From Cochliopodium minus (Eukaryota > Discosea > Himatismenida > Cochliopodiidae), in contig JAMYWO010000060.1 in the NCBI GenBank assembly GCA_024220525.1, positions 30,307 through 87,954 of the forward strand: a stretch of 57,648 nt of DNA, given 5' to 3'. The notes under the pieces are model-generated. The model was not told the DNA's origin, did no database searches, and saw only the letters and a program-made list of their open reading frames with translations. Made by a program: the position numbers and the translations under genes. This document shows, piece by piece, positions 32,961 to 42,542 of this stretch. The number at the start of each line of letters is the position of its first letter. Positions within the stretch are counted from its first letter, which is position 1.

Positions 32961-33635
32961 TTAATGGTGATGGTGGTGTTCATCTTTTTGATATCTCAAT
33001 CCACAGTATCCACATACTGATACTTTCCCACTTTCTACTTCAATAAAAACTGCAGGATGACCTAATGGACCACCTATTTTTATTGGAATGGATTAATTCG
33101 AACCAATTAACATTAATCTGTTTATAAATAGGTTTATTTGATATATTGAAGATATTTTAACAAATAAATTTTGAAGATATTTCAATGGATAGATTGTATT
33201 TAAGGAGATATTTCAAATATTATCAATATCAATTTTATTGGTTTCCCTATTCTTTGTTAAAATGATATTTTTTTATATTTTTAATTTACCTCCATCACAT
33301 CTTGCAGATGATCCTTGAACTTTGATAAGAGGAACTTCTGAAATTAGTTCTATAGCTGGTTGAGGCTAAAAGAGAAATAAAAATAATGAATTTTATATTG
33401 TGAAAGAAATAATAGTATAGAATAGTTATATTTGAATTATAGGTTTATTTCTCTTTATACATATCTATTTAAAATCACTTACAATGTATAAAGATTCATT
33501 TTTATTGTCAAGGGTATAAGAAATATATCTATATTTGAGATTTTTAAAGTTATTTGATGGCAAAATGAATTTGGTTTTGTTATTAAACAATTTTTGGGAT
33601 TGTTTGAAAGTAGTTTTATTGATAATTCTCTTCAT
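32961..33635 (-). CDS. NDUFS6: Complex I zinc-finger subunit NDUFS6-like (mitochondrial)
   Basis: Accessory subunit of mitochondrial NADH:ubiquinone oxidoreductase (human NDUFS6, 13 kDa subunit A) with a CHCC zinc finger at the matrix-arm junction. Three exons on the minus strand. The N-terminus MKRIINKTTFKQSQKLFNNK is basic and without acidic residues, a typical mitochondrial targeting peptide. The core is VQGSSARCDGGGPLGHPAVF and SVCGYCGLRY, matching the family C-x-GGGG-LGHP...CGYCGL signature with all four zinc ligands (C, H, C, C). The protein ends in EHHHHH, five histidines before the stop, longer than the usual histidine end of animal proteins. Its presence argues for a respiring mitochondrion. 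Confidence 0.9.
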
Positions 33636-33676
33636 TTTTTTTTATTTATTGTGAGAGTAAAATTTATATAAAAAAA

Positions 33677-35731
33677 ATGAAACCAAATATAGAACATCTG
33701 AGTTCAAGTTGTTTATCAACACATAATCTTTATTTATTAGGTAAAATTTATTAGCAAAATGCATCAAAACTGAATACATTGAGTTTATAATTAATTTATC
33801 GCGATCATTCATTCATTCAATTTATGAATAGAAAATGGAGATCTCGTTTCATTTGGATACAATTGTGATTATCAAACAGGAGTAAATCAAACTGGACATG
33901 TATTTGATCCAGTAGTGATAGCAAATAACAAAAACATTAATAAGATCTATCTTGGGATCTATCATTCTTTTTACATTGAAAGTATGAAATGAATTCATCA
34001 TTATCTTTATTAATTTGCTTTTGATTTATAATAATTTTGGAAAAAAAAGAAAATGGAGATTTGTATGGATTTGGTAAGAAAATTTTGAATTGAAATTGTA
34101 GTTTTAATAATCTTCAATTTAACAAGGACAAAACAATACAGGACAATTAGGAATAGATTCTGGTCAAGTAAGAGAAAGAACAGAAAAACCACACTTCATA
34201 ATGAAAGATGTTGAAAAAATTGCGGCATCTAGGTCTTATTCCTTATTTCTTACAGGTAAATTCATTAATTTTTTTTATTTATTTGAATTTATTTGTTTAA
34301 TTTTTTTATATTAATTTATTCAACTGTTTTTTTAAAATAATTTTATTTTAGGGGATGGAAGTTTGTATTACACTGGAGTGAATGTAAATTTGGGATTTAA
34401 TTCTAAGGTCCCCGTTCGACTTGAAGAAAGAGATGTTGTTCAATTAGTAGCTGGAGAAGACCACATTGTAATTTTGAAATGTAATTTTTTTTAAAAATTT
34501 TAAATAATTTTTTTTGTATTTTTTAAATAATTTTGATTAATTTTTTCCAATGAAATTTTCTTTATATTTTTATTTATTCTCTTCTAAACAGCGAATGGAG
34601 ATATTTTGGTGAGAGGGAAACACTCAGAAGGAGTAATGGGTCTTGGAGAAAAAGATGAAGGAAAAATTTATGAAGAATTCCAGCTACTTATGAACGTACC
34701 AAATGTAAGAGCAATTAGTGGTGGAGGTTATCATACTCTCATTTTGACTGGTAAAAACAATAAAATAATTTTAAGAAATCAGAATTTTTAATTAAAAGTT
34801 TTTTCAAAGAACAATTTTAAATTAATAAAAATTTATTCTTTTATTTAGAAACTGAATTGTTGGGGTTTGGGAAAAATGATTGTGGACAATTTGGATTTCC
34901 TGATTTGGGTAATGTTTATTCACCTAAGAAACTTGACATCAAAAAAGAAATATTCCAAAAAATCAAAAGTGTTCATTGTGGAGGAAGTTTTACGCATATT
35001 TTGACTAGTAAAGAGAAATTTTTTTTTTTTTTTTTCATTAATTTTGAAATAAGAAATTTTTTAATAATTAATTTCGATTATCTCAAGATGATGGAAAAGT
35101 TTATTCTGCTGGAGATAATACAGACAAAAGAATTAATGTCAGACCAAATCCTGTCTTGGAAGCTTCTAAAATTAAAGAAGATGATGATTATGTGTGTAAT
35201 GTTACTAACTTTGAACTGAGTATTGAAAATATATTTTCTGTTTCATGTGGTTGGGATCATTCCATTTTTGTTAACTGTAAAAACAATTTTTTTTAATTTT
35301 TTTTATTTGTTTATATTTTTTTTTTCTGTTTAGTCAAAAGAGAAGTTCTTACTTGTGGTTATAGCACTTGTGGGGAACTAGGAAGAATGGTAACAAATAG
35401 TCTCAATCAAGAAGACAACTACGCAAAAGTGGTTCCATTATCTCATCCTGTCATAGTAATGCAGAATTTGGATTTTAAACAGTATTTTGTAATACATTTT
35501 ATAATTTTATTTATTTTTATTTTATTTTTATTTTATTTTTTTTAGCAATGGTCTGTTGAAAATCACAAACACTTCCCAAAGAGGTTTGGAGAAATGGTCC
35601 TTTATTTTTTACTTTGTTTGAAAAGAATCAACAATCTCAACAAAGACCAAAAGATACCTCTTAAAATCCCTAAACCTGTATGTCATTTAATTATACGAAT
35701 GACTGTTTTTGGTCAAAATTACTATTTTTAG
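33677..35731 (+). CDS. RCC1-repeat protein with FP-F C-terminal motif
   Basis: Seven-bladed propeller-type RCC1 protein of about ten exons, ATG at 33677. Blades are seen as ENGDLVSFGYNCDYQTG, ENGDLYGFGQNNTGQLGI, GDGSLYYTGV, SNGDILVRGKHSEGVMGLGE, LLGFGKNDCGQFG, DDGKVYSAGDN and VLTCGYSTCGELG. The cores AGEDHIVIL, GGGYHTLIL, CGGSFTHIL and CGWDHSIFV mark the inter-blade loops. After the propeller comes a short helical tail, WSVENHKHFPKRFGEMVLYF with KIPKPVCHLIIRM. A similar W...H..FP..F segment followed by a leucine-rich helix occurs in other protist RCC1 proteins as far as I recall; its role is unknown. It is not clearly a Ran exchange factor: many RCC1-like propellers bind other GTPases or ubiquitin machinery. 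It faces away from NDUFS6, 41 bases apart. Confidence 0.86.
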
Positions 35732-35957
35732 AAGAATAAAATAAACAAAATTATTTTGAATAAAAATTATCCAAATTTTGAACAATGAGTTCAAAATTTT
35801 TTTAACAGCACTACTTTACTTTATTTGTTATACCATTTCAAAAATTCTTTAAAAACAATAAAAAATAATTAGTGAAAAACAAAATATATTTTAATTAATT
35901 AAAATTTTAATATTCAATCAGCGAAAAAAAAAAAAAAAATTGAAAAAGTTTTTCAGG

Positions 35958-37592
35958 ATGGATAATTTGACATTTTTTAAACCAGGTGAGCTTAGGGAGA
36001 AAGATGAGATTGATATTCTCCCCTATAACAAAAACAATCAATTGACTATCGAGAAACAAAAACTGCTGTTGCCAATCACCAATCATAAACAGCAAATATT
36101 AGAATCCTTGGAAAAGAATGATGTAGTGATAATAATAGGGCAGACAGGATCTGGAAAGGTAAAAAATTAGTTTGTTTTTTATTGTTAATGGCCTCATATG
36201 ATCGAATAAAGCATTGATATAAATCGACATAAATAATATGATGATATGCCAATTGGATCGTATATGTTGATAATAAAGTATCAATTGTTGAGATAATAAA
36301 AAGGATATAGAATAATTGCTTTGAAAAATAATAATTGTTAACAATTTTTCCTTCACATGAAAATTAGACCACCCAAATACCTCAATTCCTCAATGAATCA
36401 GGATGGGGAGATCAAGGATATCAGATAGTATGCACACAGCCAAGAAGAATAGCTGCAATCACTGGTAAAATAAATTAAAAAAAAATTTAAAAATTTCTCT
36501 GAAAAATAAATTAAAAAAACATTTTTTTTGTTTGAAAATAAGTTGCTGAAAGAGTAGCTTTCGAAATGGGAGAAAAAATAGGAGACACTGTGGGATACAA
36601 TGTGAGGTTTGACGACAGGACAGATCCCCTCAAAACCAAAATAAAGTTCATGACAGATGGAATATTAATAAGAGAAATGATGACAGATCCTTTACTAAAA
36701 AGATATTCTGTAGTAATGGTAAAAATTTATTAATATTTCATTTTTATATTTATTTTTTTTATTTTTTTTTTTTCATTTTTTTACTTCTTATTTTAAATTT
36801 ATTCTCTTTTATTTATTTTTTTGATCCAAAATTTTTCATTGAATTTTTCATTTAATTTTTAAAATTTAATTTCAGAATTATTTATTTTTAATTTTTAATT
36901 TTACAATTCTTTATTTTTAATTTAAATTAAAACATATTTTTTCGGTTTATTTTCCATTTTTCAATTTAAATTTTCATCAACTTTTTATTTTTATAAATAT
37001 AAACATTATTTTTATTTTTTAGGTTGATGAAGCTCATGAACGTAGTGTTCAAACAGATATGGTGTTGGGACTATTGAAGAAAATACAGAAGAGAAGACTT
37101 TTTCTCTCACAACAAAACCAAGAAAGGATCATCCCCTTAAAAATTATCGTCTCTTCTGCCACCATTGACGTTGTTCAGTTCCAAAAGTATTTTGAAAAAG
37201 GAACTACCAACAAAGTTGAAGTTATAGGTGTACAAGGTAAACAAACGAAAATTTTTTTTATATTTATTTTTTTATTTTTATTTTTTTGTTTTTTGTTTTT
37301 CATTTTTTTTCATTTTTATTTTTATTTTTTATTTTTATTTTTTAATTTTTATTTATAGATATATTTTTTATTTTATTTTTTAATTTTTATTTATAGATAT
37401 ATATTTTTTATATTTGTATTTTTTATTTTGTTGTATTTATTATTTTTATTTTTATTTTTCTCAAAATTCTTTTCAGGAAGACAGCATGATGTTTCGGTTT
37501 TTTATAAATCAAATCCCTGCTCGGACTATGTACAAGAGGCCGTAACTACTGCAACGATAATACATAAAACAGAAGATCCTGGAGATATATTG
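35958..37592 (+). CDS. DHX35: DEAH-box RNA helicase DHX35, N-terminal half
   Basis: N-terminal half of the spliceosomal DEAH ATPase whose C-terminal half is at 385-1815. ATG at 35958: MDNLTFFKPGELREKDEIDI. Five exons follow with motif I (IIIGQTGSGK|TTQIPQFL), motif Ia (CTQPRRIAAITVAERVAFEM), GYNVRFDDRTDPLKTKIKFM, TDGILIREMMTDPLLKRYSV, motif II (VDEAHERSVQTDMVLGLLKK) and motif III (IIVSSATID). The last exon ends VTTATIIHKTEDPGDIL at a phase-0 donor. This matches human DHX35 closely through the linker. The next exon is absent downstream: after about 30 bases the sequence becomes the AATTAATAAA decamer array and then a single N. The following sequence belongs to an unrelated minus-strand gene. 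Confidence 0.94.
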
Positions 37593-37619
37593 GTAAAAAA
37601 AATTAATTAATATTGAAAA

Positions 37620-37796
37620 CAATAAAGAATAAAAATTAATAAAATTAATAAAATTAATAGAATATTTACAATTAAAATTAAAATAAAATTAAAATTAAAT
37701 AAAATAAAATTAATAAAATTAATAAAATTAAAATTAATAAAATTAATAAAATTAATAAAATTAATAAAATTAATAAAATTAATAAAATTAATAAAA
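37620..37796. repeat. AATTAATAAA decamer array ending at a false join
   Basis: Intron-borne tandem decamer array, same unit as the start of the window, ending at the single N at 37797. It marks the broken helicase intron. Confidence 0.92.
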
Positions 37797-37875
37797 NTTT
37801 TTATTTTTTATTTTTTATTTTATTTTTTATTTTTTATTTTTTATTTTTTATTTTTTATTTTTTATTTTTTATTTA
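37797..37875. repeat. N join followed by TATTTTT heptamer array
   Basis: Single N, then about ten copies of the heptamer TATTTTT. This is the intron interior of the minus-strand hydrolase gene, whose next exon should lie to the left but does not. Confidence 0.85.
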
Positions 37876-37898
37876 AAATAATTTTTTATTTTTTTTAC

Positions 37899-39466
37899 TT
37901 TGCATTTCAGTTCCAAAATCGTTTTTTTCTCCTCTGAACAACATGATCGGAATGTTAATATTAGAAACAGTTCTCCTCAAATCATGTCCCATCTGAAAGT
38001 CTTTATTACTCCAAACCCTCTCCCAATTCTCCAACACCCTTCTGCCTTGAATAATTTAAAAAATTTAATCAATTTAATCAATTTATTTTTAAATTATTTT
38101 TAATTAATTTTTAAAGGGACTATTTTTTTTTTATTTTTTTTTTATTTTTTTTTTATTTATTTTTATTTTTATTTATTTTTTTACTTATTTCTTCGCTTCC
38201 CATATGTTTTTTGAGTTTTTTGAGAACAGAATCTCTTTTGGCGGAAATTTTGTTGATTTTAGTTTTTGTCTCCTCTTCAACAAAAGTGATGGGGCTGTCA
38301 CAAACCAAAGCTGCTGGAATTGCATTTTTTTCATCATCAATATTTGAATTTCTAAAAAACAAAAAATATAAATTTTAAAATTAAAAATAAATTTAAAAAT
38401 ATAAAATAAAAAATAAATTATAAAACAAAAAATTAAAATTAAAAAAATAAAAATAAAAAATAAAAAATAAAAATTAAAAATTAAAAATTAAAAATTAAAA
38501 ATTAAAAATTAAAAATTAAAAAATTTAAATTTTTTTTTCACCTGTTTGCTTTTATCCAACTAGTGTATATTAATGAGATTAATGCTCCATCACTGTGTCC
38601 GTAAAGTATTGGATCGTAGAGGTTTCCATCGCTTCCGAAACCGACTTTCGTTAGAACTGCAGGGAGTTCCTTGATGGCGTAGTCTTCCAAGTATTTTGTT
38701 CCCCAATGGAATTCGTTGTCATTTCTTGAATTAAAAATAAATTAAAATAATAAATAAAAATAATTTTGAGCTAAAATGAATAAAAATAAAAAATAAAAAA
38801 ATAAAATAAAAAATGTAATAAAAAATGTAATAAAAATAAAAAAATAATTAAAATTTGTTAGTAAAAATAATATATCCGCCAACAAAGTTGTAATATTTGG
38901 ACATGTCTAAAAAATAATCTAATTTCACTCGATATAATTTAAATCTTCTGCTATTTAAATCATTTAAATATTTAGAAAATTTATCTCCTTTCTTTGGGAT
39001 ATGATTTATCATTATATGATGTATGGGATATTGATATTCAATTTATAATAAATAGATATGACTGATATCTGTTTAGAGAAGTATATATTTACGATGTGAT
39101 TTCTGAATATCCTTCTCTTTCGAATAATAATACAGGGGAATACATCTTGGCAGCTAGATTGTAGGGATAATCTTTCCAAGTGTTGATATTGTCAAATGTG
39201 CCGTGTAATAATACATAAGGAGTTTTGCATTGTTCCAAAAGGATACCTTTGGGGATAATCCATTTGCATTTGACCTCCCTCTTCTTGCTATTTTTGATGG
39301 AGGGAATTTTGATGGAGAATTCTTTCTCTTCCAATTCCACTGCTTCTTCATTGTTGTTCTTATTATTGTTGTTGGGGATGATGGATGTTGAGAAATGAGT
39401 GCAATATCCATAATATTTCATCTTCATAAGACTTTTATTATTAGAGAAAGATTTGAACTTAAACAT
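37899..39466 (-). CDS. Alpha/beta-hydrolase, C-terminus missing at the join
   Basis: Serine hydrolase of the alpha/beta fold. Four exons on the minus strand: 39466-39092, about 38726-38542, about 38352-38166 and 38045-37899. The N-terminus (MFKFKSFSNNKSLMKMKY) could be a mitochondrial leader. CKTPYVLLHGTFDNINTWKD has the HG oxyanion element, VLLFEREGYSE the second, PILYGHSDGALISLIY the GxSxG nucleophile elbow (Ser in GHSDG), AALVCDSPITFVEEE the following strand, and NINIPIMLFRGEKNDFGTEM the aspartate-bearing loop. The last exon ends at a phase-1 donor (CAAA|GTAAAA). The final exon with the catalytic histidine is not found left of it because the contig changes at 37797. The substrate is unknown; related proteins hydrolyse small esters and acyl groups. 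Confidence 0.8.
38450..38525. repeat. AAAAATT heptamer array in hydrolase intron
   Basis: About ten copies of AAAAATT, wholly intronic. Confidence 0.85.
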
Positions 39467-39562
39467 TTTTTTTTTTTTTTTTTTTTTTTTTAATTCGCTG
39501 ATAAATTGAATTTAATTCAAAATTTAATTAATAAAAAAGAAGACATTCTTTAATTAAATTTA

Positions 39563-42308
39563 TCAAACTTTGTATAAATTGTAAAGAATAGCATTGTTAG
39601 TCATCACCTTGTTTTGTGTAGAGATGGATAAATAATGGCCATTTCCCTCACTTATATCCAGACATTTATCTCCAAAGTACAAAATGTTTTCTGTTTCTAG
39701 AACGAGATAATGAATCTCTCCATTATCCAACAGCAAAAAATTTCCTAAATATAAAATTTAATAATAAATTTTGTTTTTTTTGTTTTTTTTTTTAATTAAT
39801 TTTTAAATTATTTTTTTAAATTATTTTTAATTATTTTTTAAAGTTTTTTTTTTATTTTACCTTCCAATTTAGATATTTTATTTCCAAAATTATGATCAAA
39901 AATTTTTTGATTGTAATACATCAAATCCTTATCCTCTGAAACACACACGGGATAACCTATTTATTTTTTTTAAAAATAAATAAAACGATTCCTTTTCGGA
40001 AATTTTTGAAAAAGTTTTTTTGATTTTTACTTGAAATGCAATTAATAAGTCGAATTTTTTGGTCAATATTCTTGATTTTGTCTTTAAATTAAAATGTTAA
40101 AATTAAAATTAAAATTAAATTAAAATTGAAATAAAAATTAAAATTTAAACTATTTTTTTTAATTTTTTGTGACCTATTTTTTGCTTAATTCGGTTGATAT
40201 ATCCACATCCATACACTGAGCCTGATTGAGTGAGAATGATAGTGGAATAAGCGGAAATAGCAACATCTATTACCTAAGAAAATAAATTAAAATTATTTAA
40301 CAAAATATCAAAAAATTAAACAAAAAATTACATTAAATCAAATAATTAAAAAATCAAATTAAAACAAAATATTAAAAATAAATTTGGAATTTTACTTTTT
40401 CATGCAATTTTAATAAAATAGGCACTTTTTGATTCTTTTGTTCATCAAAAACACATATTTCAAACTTTTTTGATATTTCTAAATAATTTCTTAAAATTAG
40501 TAAAAAAAAAAATAATAAACTTTTCAAAAATAAAAGAAAAAAAAAAAAAATTATTTTTTATATAAAAATTAAAGTATAATTTAAAATTTAATTTTTTTTT
40601 TTAAAAAAATAAACCATCTTCTCTTTGAACAGATCCACACTGCCCACAATCATTCCTACCAAAAGTAAACAGATTTCCATTAAAATCCAAAATGCCAGTG
40701 TGTCCACTGCCACAAAAAACTTTTTTGATTTTGATTTTATTTTTAGAGAAAAAAGATAGTAGATGAGGAGTGTCACAATAAGGAAGGTTGTCTTCGGTGA
40801 ACTTGAAATTTTCTTCTTCAATTCCAATTCTCCCATTGTGGGCATATCCAAACCTAAAATTGATTTTTTAAATTTTTTTTTGAAAATTTTTCAAACAATC
40901 ATTTTTAAATTTTATAATTTTTTAAATTTTTTTAATTTTTAAAATTTTTAAAATTTTTTTAATTTTTTTAATTTTTTTTTATTTTTTTTTCTGGTAAATG
41001 TTTACCCATAAGCTTCATTTTTGTCAGATAGAAGGATGGTGTAGGCATATCCACAATAAACATTTTTTATCACAATTTTCTCATTTACTAATGTCTCTAT
41101 CAAGTTGGTTTGTCTCTTGAGTTTCTATCTCCCAAACCCAACCTTTATTATCAAAAGATTTTTATCAATAAATAAAATTTTTTTTTGAATTTTATTTTTT
41201 TAATTATATTAATTAAGTTTCTTTGAAAAAATTTTCAACAATTCACAGTTAAAAATAAATAAGAAAAATAAAAAGAAAAATTAAAAAATTCATAAAAAAC
41301 CAAATTAATCTAGATCAATTAATTAGTTATTAATTGAATATTTACTCATTTACATCAGAAAGATAAAAATTTTTTGCTCATTTAAACCAGTCTTATTATT
41401 TAAATTTAAAAAATTTTATTGAAATGGATTCAATGAATAACTTTAAAAAATTTTACTGTCCAAATGCATTGGATCCACAAACATAAACTTTGCCAACGTG
41501 AGACAAGGGAACAGAGTGGTAACCGCCACACGCAACTTGTTTGATTCCTTTTATTTCTATTGTTTTGGTTTCCTTATCAATATCCCTTCCTAGTTGTCCA
41601 TAACTTTCGTAAGGAGGTTGGGTCGGGACTCCCCAATCTTCTGGTCCTTCATTAGTTCCATCAGACTCGCATTTTAATCCTTTTTTAATTTAAATAATAA
41701 TTAAATTAAATTTTTCTTTTATTTTTAATTTTTAATTTTAATTTTTAATTTTAATTTTTTATTTTATTTTAATTTTTTATTTTTAATTTATAATTTTTTT
41801 TTATTTATTTTTAATTTTGGAAAATTATGAGAAGATAATTTATTTTTTTCTTCATTATAGAATGGATAGATGTCATTTGAGTAAGAGAATGATATATGAT
41901 AAATAAGAATTCAATGAATTTTTATCTTGCCTACCAAATTGGCAGTAAAGAAAGTTATTTAAAAAATTAAAACTAAAGACCATGGATGGATGGATCTATT
42001 GTCATGTAATAACAATTATAAAATGAATTAATAATTTCACCTAAAAAAGTATTTCTGTATAAAGAATACCAATATGTTTCATCATCATTATCATACTCCT
42101 TCATTATCTCCTTTCTCATAATCTCATTATCCAATATTCTCTTAGCTATCTGATCCCAATTCTTCAGATAGAGATCCTTCCAGATCAGATTGTTCCTCGA
42201 GATTTGCTTATATTTTTTATTCCATAACGATACTTTCATTAGATTGCAAAAATCAAGATAAAAGAATATTGATATCAGATTATTCTTGTTCAATGTTTCC
42301 AAACTCAT
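39563..42308 (-). CDS. F-box protein with RCC1 propeller
   Basis: Minus-strand gene of about nine exons. The N-terminus is an F-box: MSLETLNKNNLISIFFYLDF, CNLMKVSLWNKKYKQISRN, LIWKDLYLKNW. After PSIHG a phase-1 donor (CATG|GTCTTT) splices over an intron of about 285 bases to GLKCESDGTNEGPEDWGVPT and RCC1 blades: YESYGQLGRD, VACGGYHSVPLSHVGKVYVC, NVYCGYAYTILLSDKNEAYG, FGYAHNGRIGI, VFCGSGHTGILDFNGNLFTF, GRNDCGQCG and SAYSTIILTQSGSVYGCGY. Weaker blades end at NNAILYNLYKV. The F-box/RCC1 combination recalls yeast Saf1, an SCF receptor. If the long intron is instead an intergenic gap, this would be two genes. The matching phase and absence of a stop or start between favour one. Confidence 0.75.
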
Positions 42309-42542
42309 TTTTTTTATTTTAATTGATTAAAAATTAAAAAAAAATATAAAAAAAATAAAAAATAATAAAAAATAAAAATAAAGAAATAAAATTAAAAACC
42401 ATAATAAAAAATAAAAAATAAGAATAAAAATAAAAATTAATGTTTCACAATTAATCTTGAATTTTTTTTTTAATTTATCACCAAAAATTTTTTGAAAAAA
42501 TAAATAAGAAATATTTCAATCACAAAACATTTTTTTTAATAT

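Noticed and set aside
37905-38103. Plus-strand frame with SSEQHDRNVNIRNSSPQ, at first taken as an orphan exon
   Set aside because: The minus strand of the same bases encodes the alpha/beta-hydrolase loop NIPIMLFRGEKNDFGTEM in phase with its neighbour exon.
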